Positions 7,257 through 16,900 are shown, counted from the stretch's first letter. The stretch is 19,110 nucleotides of DNA from JBKBRC01 sp046292345 (GCA_046292345.1 JBKBRC010000044.1:1-19110); one strand, 5' to 3'. Notes: generated by a model from the letters alone, not told the origin. A program made the numbers and translations.

Positions 7257-7775
7257 TCAGCGGGCGAGCATCACGTCGCCGTAGGTAACGACGTTCTCGC
7301 GCCCGTCGAGGAGGATGAGGCGGTAGAGGCCCGGCGTGCCGTCGTCGGAGACTTCGGAGCCGAAGAAGGTGAACGTGAAGAAGCCGGTCTGCGTGGCGCG
7401 CGGCTCGGCGTCCATCAGACGAAGCGCGCCGCGCGCGTCGAGCCGGTAGAGGCGTAGCCCGCCCGGCACGCCGCCCTCAGTGTAGACGACCAGCGCCACC
7501 TGCTGCGTCGCCCGCGCAGGGTTGGGAAACGGGCGCTGCTGCACGAGGAAGCGCGAGCCGTAGACCGGAGCTGTGCGCCAGTCGTCGGGGTCGTTGCGGA
7601 TCAGGCGCCCCTCGGCGTCGGTCTCGGCGAAGCCGGCGGGCGGGAGCGCGAACGCCGCCGCCACGAACGCCTGCTGCTGCTCGCCGCCGAGCGCGTCGCA
7701 GCCGGAGAGCACGAGGGCGGAGACGCCAGAGAGCGAGACGCCAAAAAGCACGAGGAGCAGGAACGGACGTAGCAT
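7257..7775 (-). CDS. Small putative lipoprotein, unknown function
   Basis: I do not recognise a family for this 172-aa protein. It has a clear lipoprotein leader, MLRPFLLLVLFGVSLSG to LVLSGC, with lipobox Cys26. The mature part looks like a single beta-rich domain: RFLVQQRPFPNPA, QQVALVVYTEGGVPGGLRLY, FFTFTFFGSEVSDDGTPGLY and ENVVTYGDVMLAR. The PNPA and GLY/RLDARG phrasing resembles FlgD-like or Ig-like folds in surface proteins of Bacteroidota, but this is weak. ATG at 7775 is chosen because it starts exactly at the signal peptide. The longer open frame upstream runs through an antisense of the ABC gene and the gap. The gene is convergent with the SpoU gene and divergent from the ABC operon, and repeats sharing GCGGCACC flank it on both sides. 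Confidence 0.75.
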   Translation of the reverse strand: MLRPFLLLVLFGVSLSGVSALVLSGCDALGGEQQQAFVAAAFALPPAGFAETDAEGRLIRNDPDDWRTAPVYGSRFLVQQRPFPNPARATQQVALVVYTEGGVPGGLRLYRLDARGALRLMDAEPRATQTGFFTFTFFGSEVSDDGTPGLYRLILLDGRENVVTYGDVMLAR

Positions 7776-7834
7776 GGCCTGGCGCAGCAGGAATGACGTG
7801 GACGAGCAGACAACGCAGGCATCGGCCGGCGCGC

Positions 7835-7866
7835 GGACGCGGCACGGCCCGGGCCGTGCCGCGTCC
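7835..7866. repeat. 32-bp perfect palindrome
   Basis: GGACGCGGCACGGCCC (7835-7850) is followed at once by its exact reverse complement (7851-7866). It lies 60 bp upstream of the divergent lipoprotein gene and before the 18-bp tandem repeat. No gene ends here, so it is unlikely to be an ordinary terminator. It could be an operator, a cruciform or an mRNA leader hairpin. Its arm shares the 9-mer ACGCGGCAC with the 18-bp repeat. Confidence 0.85.
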
Positions 7867-7906
7867 AAAGATCGTCCCCTTCGCTCAGATCGTCGCGCCC
7901 TCCCAG

Positions 7907-8087
7907 CGCGGCACCCAAGCCCAACGCGGCACCCAANNNNNNNNNNNNNNNNNNNNNNNNNNNNNNNNNNNNNNNNNNNNNNNNNNNNNNNNNNNNNNNN
8001 NNNNNNNNNNNNNNNNNNNNNNNNNNNNNNNNNNNNCGCGGCACCCAAGCCCAACGCGGCACCCAAACCCAACGCGGCACCCAGGCC
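7907..8087. repeat. 18-bp tandem repeat array interrupted by an assembly gap
   Basis: The unit CGCGGCACCCAAGCCCAA is seen at 7907-7924, partly at 7925-7936, and after the gap at 8037-8054, 8055-8072 (one change) and 8073-8087 (partial, diverged). The same unit on both edges suggests the assembly broke within the array. The array lies 16 bp upstream of the ABC ATPase start codon, between divergent genes. Confidence 0.9.
7937..8036. other. Assembly gap of 100 N
   Basis: Exactly 100 N replace sequence. This is the usual placeholder for a gap of unknown length, so the real distance may differ. Both flanks are the same tandem repeat, which favours an unresolved array over missing genes, but missing genes cannot be excluded. 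Confidence 0.97.
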
Positions 8088-8102
8088 CTCCGTCTTCGCC
8101 CC

Positions 8103-8891
<789 letters not shown>

Positions 8892-8925
8892 CGCGCGCGG
8901 ACGCCCCGCGCGCCGCCCCTCTCCC

Positions 8926-9516
8926 ATGAAGGTCTACACCCGCACCGGCGACGACGGCACGACCGCCCTCTTCGGCGGCGACCGCGTCGCCAAGAGCCAC
9001 CCGCGCATTGCCGCCTACGGCACCGTGGACGAGACGAACGCGGCCATCGGCCTGGCTCGCGCGGCGCTCGCGGGCGCGCCCGGGCACGACCGCGCTGACG
9101 CACTCCTGGCGCGCGTCCAGAACGAGCTGTTCGTGCTCGGCGGGGACCTCGCGGCGCCGCACGAGACCACGTACCCCGTGCCGCGCATCGCGCCGCACCA
9201 CGTCGCGCAGCTCGAGACGGACATCGACGCGTTCACGGCTGAGCTGCCGCCGCTGCGCCATTTCGTGCTGCCCGGAGGCACGCCGGCCGCCGCCGCGCTC
9301 CACCTCGCCCGCACCGTCTGCCGGCGCGCCGAGCGCCTCGTCGTCGAGACGGCGGCGCTCGAGCCCGTCTCGCACGACGCGCTGCACTACCTCAACCGGC
9401 TCTCGGACGCGCTCTTCACGCTCTCGCGCTGGCTCAACCACACCGCCGGCGTGACCGAGCCCGTCTGGAAGCCTGTCGAGCGCGGCGCGAAGACCGATAC
9501 GGCGGACCAGGGATGA
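8926..9516 (+). CDS. Cob(I)alamin adenosyltransferase, PduO type
   Basis: The enzyme transfers the adenosyl group of ATP to cob(I)alamin, giving coenzyme B12. The 196-aa protein has the PduO-type layout. An N-terminal ATP-binding loop reads VYTRTGDDGTTALFGGDR (3-20), with AYGTVDETNA at 30-39. LARTVCRRAER (127-137) and YLNRLSDALFTLSRWLN (155-171) form the conserved helices around the active site. Length is normal for the family. ATG at 8926 is used; an in-frame start at 8878 would overlap the ABC gene and add a basic leader absent from the family. It lies 34 bp after the ABC ATPase, and its last codons overlap the start of the SGNH gene (ATGA, 9513-9516), which suggests translational coupling. 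Confidence 0.95.
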   Translation: MKVYTRTGDDGTTALFGGDRVAKSHPRIAAYGTVDETNAAIGLARAALAGAPGHDRADALLARVQNELFVLGGDLAAPHETTYPVPRIAPHHVAQLETDIDAFTAELPPLRHFVLPGGTPAAAALHLARTVCRRAERLVVETAALEPVSHDALHYLNRLSDALFTLSRWLNHTAGVTEPVWKPVERGAKTDTADQG

Positions 9517-11624
9517 GCGCGCGCCCGGCCCCCTCCCATCGGCTGGCCGCGCCTCGGCGCCCGGCCGGCGACCGGACGTCCGCCCCGGAAGCGGCGGCGC
9601 TCTCTCCCGGCAAGCGCCTCGCCTTCACGGCAGCCATGCTGCTGCTTCCGGTGCTCTTCTTCGCCCTGCTCGAGGGCGGGCTCCGCGCGGCCGGCTACGG
9701 AGGCAGCTACCCGCTCTTCGTGCAGAGCGAGGCGCCCGGCCTGCTCGTGCAGAACCGCGACGTGGCGCGGCGCTACTTCGCGCATACGGCCGCCATCCCC
9801 AACGCCAACGCAGATTATTTCTACGCGGCCAAGCCCGAGGGCGCGTTCCGCATCGTCGCGCAGGGCGGCTCGAGCACGGCCGGCTTCCCCTACTACTGGG
9901 GGGCCGCCTTCCCGCGCGTGCTCGCCACGCGACTGCGTGCGGCCTACCCGGACCGCCCCGTCGAGGTCATCAACACGGCCATGGCGGCCGTCAACTCGTA
10001 CACCCTGCTCGACTTCGCCGACGAGATCCTCGAGCAGCAGCCCGACGTGGTCGTCATCTACGCCGGGCACAACGAGTACTACGGCGCGCTCGGCGCCGCC
10101 TCGTCCGAGACGCTCGGACGCAACCCGCGCCTCGTGCGCGCCTACCTGCGCCTGAAGCAGTGGCGCACGGTGCAGCTCGTGCGCAACGGGGTCGCGCGCG
10201 CGCGCGCGGCGGCCGGCCCCCGCCGCACCGGCGAGCGCCCCTCGCAAACGCTCATGGAGCAGATGGTGGGCGAGCAGCAGGTGCCCCTCGGGTCGCCCGT
10301 GTTCCAGGCCGGGCTCGAGCAGTTCCGGAGCAACATGGGCGCCCTGCTCGCGCGCTACGCCGCCGCCGGCGTGCCTGTCTACATCGGCACGCTCGCCGCC
10401 AACGAGCGCGACCAGCGGCCGTTCGTGACCGTCCACACCCCCGGTGCCGACACGACCGCGTGGCGCGCCGCGCTCGAGGCCGGCCGCGCCGCGCTCGACG
10501 CCGGCGACGCCGAGGGCGCCGTGGCCGCCTTCTCGCTTGCCGTCGCGGCCGACTCGCTCGCCGCCGACGGCGTCTACCATCTCGGGCGCGCCCTGCTCGC
10601 CGCCGGGCGCGACGCCGAGGCCGCGCGCGCGTTCGTGCGCGCCAAAGACCTCGACGCGCTGCGCTTCCGCGCGCCGGAGGTGCTCAACGACGTCATCCGC
10701 GACCTCGCCGCGCAGCACGGCGCGCGTGTCGTCGAGGTGGCCGAGGCCCTGCGCGCCGCCGCGCCGCACGGCGCCATCGGGCGCGAGTTCATGCTCGAGC
10801 ACCTCCATCCGACGCTCGACGGCTACAGCCTCATCGCAGACGCGTTCTTCGACGCCATCGCACAGGACGGTCTGCTCGGGCCCGATCCGCGCCCGGCCCC
10901 GCCAGGGCGGCTCGTCCGCCTGGCCACGCCCGTGGACTCGCTCGTGGGCGCGCTCCGCGTGGCCAACCTGACGCGCAACTGGCCCTTCCGTCCGGACGAG
11001 GCGCTCCCGCTCATCCCGGACACGACGCGCACGCCCGCGCAGACCTTCCGCATCGCCGAGGCGCTTTACGCCAACCGCACGGACTGGGCCCGTGCCACGG
11101 ACGAGTTCGCGGTCTTCGCTACGCGGCGGGGCGACTTCTCGGACGCGCTCACGGCACGCCGTGCGCTGCTTCAGATGTATTTCTTCGAACCAGGCGTGCA
11201 CGTGGCCCTGGCCAACCTCCGCATGGAGATGGCCGAGCGACTCGGCCAGCCGGCCCTCATCGACCAGGCGTACGCGCACTACCAGCAGGCTCTCCGCCTG
11301 GACACGCGCCAGCCGACGGCGCTCGCCATGCTCGGCGCCATCCATCTCCAGCGTGTGCAGGCCGCGCGCGGCGGACCCTCCCGGCAAGCGCCCGTCACAG
11401 CTCTGATGCAGGAAGACGTCGACACGGCGATTGGCTTTCTCGAGCGCGCGCGCGCGGTCGCCCCTTCCGATCCGCAGGTGCTCTACAACCTCAGCGGCGC
11501 CTATGCCCTCGCCGGGCGCCGCGACGATGCGCTCCGCACCGTAGACGTGCTGCTACGCAGCGTGCCGACGCACGGCCCGGCGCAGGCACTCCGCGCCAGC
11601 CTGACTGGCGAATCCCGCCGCTGA
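9513..11624 (+). CDS. Membrane-anchored SGNH-hydrolase-like protein with TPR segments
   Basis: The 703-aa protein has a ~35-residue Pro/Ala-rich N-terminus and one membrane helix (about 37-56, AFTAAMLLLPVLFFALLEGG). An SGNH/GDSL hydrolase domain follows: block I is IVAQGGSSTAG with probable nucleophile Ser120, block III is YAGHNEYYG (Asn187) and block V is EHLHPTLDGY (Asp436 and His430/432 region). Between blocks III and V, residues 314-400 form an Ala-rich helical hairpin segment resembling TPRs (AALDAGDAEGAVAAFSLAVAA). Residues ~505-700 contain further TPR-like repeats (YAHYQQALRLDTRQPTALAM, VLYNLSGAYALAGRRDDAL). Such domains act as esterases or acyltransferases on lipids or polysaccharides; the substrate here is unknown. 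The ATG overlaps the adenosyltransferase stop. A small hairpin (11632-11645) follows the stop. Confidence 0.8.
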   Translation: MSARPAPSHRLAAPRRPAGDRTSAPEAAALSPGKRLAFTAAMLLLPVLFFALLEGGLRAAGYGGSYPLFVQSEAPGLLVQNRDVARRYFAHTAAIPNANADYFYAAKPEGAFRIVAQGGSSTAGFPYYWGAAFPRVLATRLRAAYPDRPVEVINTAMAAVNSYTLLDFADEILEQQPDVVVIYAGHNEYYGALGAASSETLGRNPRLVRAYLRLKQWRTVQLVRNGVARARAAAGPRRTGERPSQTLMEQMVGEQQVPLGSPVFQAGLEQFRSNMGALLARYAAAGVPVYIGTLAANERDQRPFVTVHTPGADTTAWRAALEAGRAALDAGDAEGAVAAFSLAVAADSLAADGVYHLGRALLAAGRDAEAARAFVRAKDLDALRFRAPEVLNDVIRDLAAQHGARVVEVAEALRAAAPHGAIGREFMLEHLHPTLDGYSLIADAFFDAIAQDGLLGPDPRPAPPGRLVRLATPVDSLVGALRVANLTRNWPFRPDEALPLIPDTTRTPAQTFRIAEALYANRTDWARATDEFAVFATRRGDFSDALTARRALLQMYFFEPGVHVALANLRMEMAERLGQPALIDQAYAHYQQALRLDTRQPTALAMLGAIHLQRVQAARGGPSRQAPVTALMQEDVDTAIGFLERARAVAPSDPQVLYNLSGAYALAGRRDDALRTVDVLLRSVPTHGPAQALRASLTGESRR

Positions 11625-11631
11625 AACGGTC

Positions 11632-11645
11632 GCGGGCACGCCCGC
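11632..11645 (+). terminator. Short hairpin after the ABC-adenosyltransferase-SGNH operon
   Basis: GCGGG (11632-11636) and CCCGC (11641-11645) form a 5-bp stem with loop CACG, 7 nt after the stop codon. There is no U-tract and the stem is short, so this is only a candidate terminator. Confidence 0.3.
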
Positions 11646-11782
11646 CGACACGCCTGCAGGGGGAAAGTTTTCCAGCGCGCCGGCCCGGTGATTTAGTGCT
11701 TGTGTGTAGGGACTGGACATGCCATCTTTACACAAGCGTCATAACTCGGTGGCGTCTCCTCTCCCTCTTTCCTCACACTCTC

Positions 11783-13429
11783 ATGCGCTTCGCTACTCTC
11801 CTCCTGATCGCCTGGCTGGCACTGATCCTGACGCCACAGGTCAGCGCGCAGCAAAAGGGCGGCAAGGTCGACACGTATGTCCTGACCCCTGCCGGGCCGG
11901 CCGCACCGGCAACGGCGGCACTCAACACCCTCCTCAACGAAAGCTTCGAAGGCACCGCCGACGGGGAGATCCCGCCTGGCTGGACACGCCTCAACGTCAA
12001 CAACGACAACCGCCAGTGGATCGTCGCCACGGCTTCGGGGAATGCGGCCGGGCGCGCGCGTACGGGCACCAAGTATGCCGTCGTGTTCTGGAACGAAACG
12101 GCGCCGGCTAACGACTGGCTCTTTACGCCCGGGCTGGCCCTCCAGAGCGGACGCACCTACCGCATCTCGTTCGGCTTCAAGCCGGGCGACCCGGGCTTCG
12201 GCACGTCGGAAAATCTCCGCGTGCGCATCGGCCCGGCGGCGACCGTGGAAGGCATGACGACGACGCTCTTCGAGCGCCTCAACGAGCCGGCCGGCCCCTA
12301 CATCGACGCTAGCGTCGAGTTCACAGCGACTACGACGGCCGACCACTTCATCGGCTTTCACTGCTTCAGCGGTGCCGACGAATACTTCTGCGCCATCGAT
12401 GACGTGGTCGTGCAGGAGGTCGTGGCCGGCCCGGCCATCTCGGTCAACCCGGCGGCCGTGGCCTTCGGCAACGTCGCCATCGGTGGCAGCGCCACGCGCA
12501 CCGTCACGATCACCAACTCTGGAGGCGAGGACCTGACGATCGCCGGCGCGACGCTCTCGGGCAGCAGCGCCTTCTCCATCGAGGGCGCCGTGCCGGGCAC
12601 GATTGCGCCAGGAGCCAACGCGCCCGTCACGATTCGCTTCTCCCCCACGGCTGCAGGACCGGCCTCGGGCACGCTCACGATCACGAGCAACGCCGCCAGC
12701 AGCCCGACCACCGTCGCGCTCTCCGGCGCGGGCCTCGTCGCGACGACGTTCAGCGGAACGACCGCTGGCGGGCAGACGTGGCAGCGGCCACTGAATGCTG
12801 GCACGGGCGCGAGCGGATCGTGCACTCTCTCGGGGGCAGCGACGGCCGTGCCGTACCGAGCCATTCCGATTACGGTCTCTGAGGCCGGGGAATACGAGGT
12901 CCTTGCGGCCTGGGAGGGCTTTGACGGGTACCTGCTTCTCTACCGGGGCGCGTTTGCCCCGGCGGACCAGTGCCTCAACCTGATCGGCCTCAACGACGAC
13001 TTCGGCGGCATAGCCGCCTCGCGCATCCTGACCACCCTTGAGCCGGGGGCCTACGTGATCGTCGCCACCGGCTTCGGCAACGCGGACGCGGGTCCGTACC
13101 AGATCACAGTTTCCGGCCCGGCGGCCGTGACCGGCGGTGGCACGTCGGCCGAGGAGGGCGCGCAGGGCGCATTCGCCCTCGCCCCGGCGCGGCCAAACCC
13201 GGCCACGACGACGGCGACGGTCACGCTCGAGGTTGCCCTGGCCGAGCAGGTCCGCGTCGATCTCTTCGACGCGCTCGGCCGCCGCGTCGCCACGCTTTTC
13301 GAGGGCGTCGCCACGCCGGGGAGGCACCCGCTGGCCATCCGCACCGAGGCGCTGCCGGCGGGCACGTACCTCATCCGCGCCACCGGCGAGTCGTTCGCGC
13401 AGACGCAGCGGCTTGCCGTCGTGCGCTGA
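11783..13429 (+). CDS. Secreted modular surface protein with T9SS-type sorting domain
   Basis: This 548-aa protein has a signal peptide (1-22, MRFATLLLIAWLALILT, cleavage after VSA). A choice-of-anchor-J / cleaved-adhesin-like beta domain spans about 48-210 (NESFEGTADGEIPPGWTRLN, NDWLFTPGLAL, IDDVVVQEV). An ASPM/SPD2/Hydin-like (choice-of-anchor D) module spans about 217-318 (ISVNPAAVAFGNVAIGG to VALSGAGL). A PPC-like beta domain spans about 320-445 (YLLLYRGAF, LEPGAYVIVATG). The end, about 462-548, is a Por/T9SS type A sorting domain: PARPNPATTTATVTLEV, VRVDLFDALGRRVATL, LPAGTYLIRATG, ending LAVVR. No catalytic domain is recognised; the role is likely adhesion or surface structure. ATG at 11783 starts exactly at the signal peptide. 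Possible promoter elements lie at 11668-11697. The gene converges on a larger protein with the same kinds of modules. Confidence 0.85.
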   Translation: MRFATLLLIAWLALILTPQVSAQQKGGKVDTYVLTPAGPAAPATAALNTLLNESFEGTADGEIPPGWTRLNVNNDNRQWIVATASGNAAGRARTGTKYAVVFWNETAPANDWLFTPGLALQSGRTYRISFGFKPGDPGFGTSENLRVRIGPAATVEGMTTTLFERLNEPAGPYIDASVEFTATTTADHFIGFHCFSGADEYFCAIDDVVVQEVVAGPAISVNPAAVAFGNVAIGGSATRTVTITNSGGEDLTIAGATLSGSSAFSIEGAVPGTIAPGANAPVTIRFSPTAAGPASGTLTITSNAASSPTTVALSGAGLVATTFSGTTAGGQTWQRPLNAGTGASGSCTLSGAATAVPYRAIPITVSEAGEYEVLAAWEGFDGYLLLYRGAFAPADQCLNLIGLNDDFGGIAASRILTTLEPGAYVIVATGFGNADAGPYQITVSGPAAVTGGGTSAEEGAQGAFALAPARPNPATTTATVTLEVALAEQVRVDLFDALGRRVATLFEGVATPGRHPLAIRTEALPAGTYLIRATGESFAQTQRLAVVR

Positions 13430-13476
13430 CCCGCTCCTGCGGTGAGCAGGCCGGCCGCAGCGTGCCGCCGGCCCCG

Positions 13477-13508
13477 GGCGCCCCTGCCTCTCTGGAGGTG
13501 GGGGCGCC
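13477..13508. terminator. Hairpin A after the 548-aa surface-protein gene
   Basis: GGCGCCCCTGCCT (13477-13489) pairs with 13496-13508 in 13 base pairs, two of them G-T wobbles, with one more C-G pair inside and loop TCTG. It starts 48 nt after the stop codon. No U-tract follows. Its left arm continues as GGCGCCCCTGCCTCTCTGGA, nearly the same as hairpin B at 13856-13891. Confidence 0.65.
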
Positions 13509-13530
13509 TCGCCATTCGGGGCCCCCGGAT

Positions 13531-13562
13531 CGGCGTACAGGGGCAGACCGGCGTACAGGGGC
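13531..13562. repeat. 14-bp direct repeat with 18-bp period
   Basis: CGGCGTACAGGGGC occurs at 13531-13544 and again at 13549-13562 in the intergenic spacer. Confidence 0.8.
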
Positions 13563-13789
13563 CGGGCGAGGTCCTGACCAGCCCGGGAGGCCGTCCGCCA
13601 TCCCGGGAGGGCTACGCCGGCGAGCGGTACCGGATGAACGCACCGCTGCGACCCTCAGGTACACGCGGGCAACGCGTGCGGCGCGCGGGCGCGCCTCGAG
13701 CACGTCGGCGGCGCCCCCCTGCGCACCGTGCGCCGCTCTGCCCGAACCGGAACCGGCTTCCGGGATCTGTTTCCGTTTCGGATGCAGCC

Positions 13790-13840
13790 ATGCGCCTGCT
13801 CGCATCCAGATCTAGGGGGATGCGCCTGCTCGCGTCCAGA
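13790..13840. repeat. 21-bp direct repeats with 30-bp spacing
   Basis: Two copies beginning ATGCGCCTGCTCGC (13790-13810 and 13820-13840) differ at one base and are separated by 9 bp. They lie just before hairpin B. Confidence 0.8.
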
Positions 13841-13855
13841 CGTGCTCTGCAACGT

Positions 13856-13891
13856 TGGCGCCCCTGCCTCTCCGGAGAGGCAGGGGCGCCA
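13856..13891. terminator. Hairpin B: 36-bp perfect palindrome after the 1466-aa gene
   Basis: TGGCGCCCCTGCCTCTCC (13856-13873) is followed directly by its exact reverse complement (13874-13891). It lies 40 bp beyond the stop of the minus-strand gene, so it is well placed as its terminator. No U-tract follows in either direction. Confidence 0.75.
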
Positions 13892-13931
13892 GGGGCATCC
13901 GGAGACGCCGGGACTCGGGCCCGGCAGCGCG

Positions 13932-16900
13932 TCAGCGCACGACCGTCATGCGCATCGTCTCCTGCTGCGCGCCGGCCTGCACGCGGAGGAAGTACACGCC
14001 AGCCGAGAGGCCGCGCGCGTCCCACCGCACGTCGTGGAAGCCGGCCGGCTGCTCGGCCTCGAGGAGCGTCGCCACGAGCCGGCCCGCCGTGTCGTAGACG
14101 CGGATGCTCACCGCCGAGGCCTCCGGGAGGTCGTAGCGGATCTGCGTCGCGCCCGTCGCCGCGAACGGGTTAGGCTGGTTCTGGTGGACGCGGAAGGCCA
14201 CCGGCACCGCGTCGCCCTCGTTGGAGACGCGTCCGGTCACGTTGATGGCGATCGGGACGACGATCTCCGGGTTGGCCGGGTCGTCGGTGGCGATGCGCAG
14301 CTCGGCCGTGTAGTTGCCCGGCTCGGCTGCCGTGGCGTCCACGGTCACCTGGAGCGCCTGCTGGGCGCCGGCCGCGACCGACCCGCTCTGCGGCGTGACG
14401 TTGACCAGAATCCCCGGCTCGACGTCGATGGACACGTCGTCGAGGAAGATGTTGGTGTTCGTCCCGCCCGAGAGGATCTCCGACTCGAACGTGAGCAGCA
14501 CCGTCTGCCCGGCGTACGGCGTGATGTCCAGCGCCACCTCGGTATAGTTGGCGTACTGCGCCGCCTGCGTGTTGGTGACCGTAAACAGCACGTCGTCGTT
14601 GATGCGTGCGCGCATGAAGCCGGCCTGGCTGCCCGAGGCCGCGCTCGGGATGCGGACCCAGAAGCGCAGTGTGGCGAGCCCGGCCGGAATGGCCACGCTC
14701 TGCGCCACGAACCCCTGGTCGCCGGCCGGCGTGCCGCCGAACCAGACCACGATGTCGCCGGTGCGCGCCACCGAGCCGGCGCCGCACGTGGCGACGCTGC
14801 ACAGCGGCGTGCCGAACTGGACCGAGCCCTCCTCCCAGAACGGGTTCGGGATGCCGGCCTCGAACGAGCCGTCCTGCACGACCGGGCCACCGAGCACGGC
14901 CGCGCCCTGCGCCGTGATGGCCCCGTCAACCTGCTTCGAGACCGGGCCGCGCGCGTGCACGTCCGGCTCCGAGGGCGGCACCGGCGCCAGCGTCGGGCCA
15001 CCGGTATAGACCCCGAGCGCCTGGAACGAGCCCGCGCCCGCGCCCGTGTTGGCGAGCGTGACCGTCTGCGGCGCCGAGACGTTACCGCGGAAGACCTCGA
15101 ACGAGAGCGTACCCGGCGTCGCGGCGAAGGCCGGCGGCGGCAGGCCCGCGCCGGTCAGGGCGACCATGGTCGGGCTCGAGGGCGCGTTGGAGACGATCGC
15201 CATCATACCGTTCGAGGCCCCCGGCGCGGCCGGGGCAAACGTGACGGCGATGCTGCGCGACTCGCCCGGCTGCAGGACGAACGACGACACGTCGGCCGAG
15301 TAGTCGGGGTTGTCGAACGTCACGTCGGAGACGGTGAGCGTGTTGACGCCCGAGTTGGTGACCGTGAGCGTCCGGCTCGCCTCGAAGCCGACGATGACGT
15401 CGCCGAAGGCGAGCGCCTCCGGATTGACGGTCACGGCGGGGTCGCCAAGCACGGTCAGGCGCACCGGGTGCGTGAACGAGGCGAACTCGCCCTCGAGGCT
15501 GGTCTCGATAACGATCTCGTCCTCATAGGTGCCCGCGAGCAGGCCCGCGGCTGAGAACTCGGCCGTGAGGGTGACCTCACCGCCGGCCGGGATCGTGCCC
15601 GAGGCCGGCGCGACGTCCGTCACGAAGGCCGGGCGGTTGAAGATGCGCACCGCGAGGCCGTTGCGGACGTAGGGCGCGTTGAAGACGACCTGGAGGCCGT
15701 CCGTGCCAGCCGCGTTCTCCATCCCGACCGTGGCCGAGTTGAGCAGCGGCGCGCGCATGTCCTCGTAGTAGAACTCCACCTGGCCACTGGGCCGAAGCAC
15801 GACCTGGAACGTATTGCCCAGCCCTGCCGTGAGGCGGTCGGCGAAGCGTGGCACGTTGGTGAACTGCACTACGAAGCGGTCCGGCGCGGCGAGGTAGTGG
15901 ATTTCCGAGCCGTAGCCGGCCACGCCCGGGTGCAGGTCGTCCCAGAACGGCGCGATGAAGTCGTTCGGGAGCGCAGCCGTGGGGATGGCAGCGTTGGTGA
16001 ACGCCGTGCTCGCCGGCCCGAAGTTGAGGAAGCCGTTCGAGACGATGCGTACCTCGGTCTTGTCCTCGCCGTAGAACGGGAACGCGAACGGCATCGGGAT
16101 GGGCGTCGTCGCCGCGTCGTCGCCGAGCGCGACAGCGGTCCCGGCCGCGCGGATGTCGTTCCAGACGTAGGCCGGCCCGCCGGGCTCGTCGGAGTCGATC
16201 CAGCGGTAGCCGAAGCCGTCCGGCCCGCCGGCGCCCACGAGCCGCGCCGCGCCGCGGAGCGTGCTTTCGGCCCCCTTGGCGAGGTCCGGCTGGTAGCGCC
16301 CGCGCTCGCTCGGCGGGTTGAGCCGCCCCTCGGCGGCGAGCTGCGCGAGGCGGAGCGTCCCGGCGTCGTACTGCGGCAGGCGGTACGTGACCGTCGTATC
16401 GGTGTTGTTGCGGATCGTGAGCGCCGCCTGCCCGGTCGCGTCTGCGTCGAGCGTGGCCGCGAGCGGCGTGGGCGAGACGACGATGTCCGGCTGCGGCGGC
16501 GCCGGCACGACGAGCGTGACGGGCACGCTGACCGAGAGCCGGTCCGGGTCGGTCGTGACGAGCGTGAGCGCGCGCGTGTACGTGCCCGGCGCAAGCGCCC
16601 CGCCCCCGTCGTTGGGCGGCTGGAAGGCGTTGAGCGTAAACTCGACGTCTACGGACGCGCCCGGCGCGACGACGCCCGAGGCAGGCGAGGCGCCCGCGAG
16701 GAAACGCGCCGGGTAGTTGAACTGGATCGCGAGGCCTTCCACCACGTAGCCGGCCTGGTTGGCGATCACGAGCAGGCCGTCGTTGCCGGCAGCGTTCTCG
16801 ATGCCGACCGTGAACGAGTTCTGCGTCGCGGCCGTGATGGGGCCATAGTTGATCAGGATACCCCCACCGGCGTCCAGAATGACCTGGAACGTGTTGCCGC

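Larger units (their letters stand above)
13509..13855. other. Spacer between the two convergent gene ends, no gene seen
   Basis: The 347 bp between hairpins A and B contain only short overlapping frames that look non-coding. The stretch holds an 18-bp-period repeat (13531-13562), a pair of 21-bp repeats (13790-13810 and 13820-13840) and a less GC-rich part near 13745-13790. I see no tRNA, IS end or recognisable gene. Confidence 0.6.

Noticed and set aside
7907..8087. Array that could be mistaken for CRISPR
   Set aside because: Units are 18 bp and directly adjacent, with no unique spacers and no cas genes nearby.
9387..11387. 666-codon minus-strand open frame
   Set aside because: It is antisense to the SGNH-TPR gene and the end of the adenosyltransferase gene, both of which have clear motifs.
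11693..13327. 544-codon minus-strand open frame
   Set aside because: It is antisense to the 548-aa secreted protein and has Arg/Ala-rich mirror composition without domains.
13728..15554. 608-codon plus-strand open frame across the intergenic spacer
   Set aside because: It runs antisense through the 3' part of the 1466-aa gene and through hairpin B; no protein features are seen.
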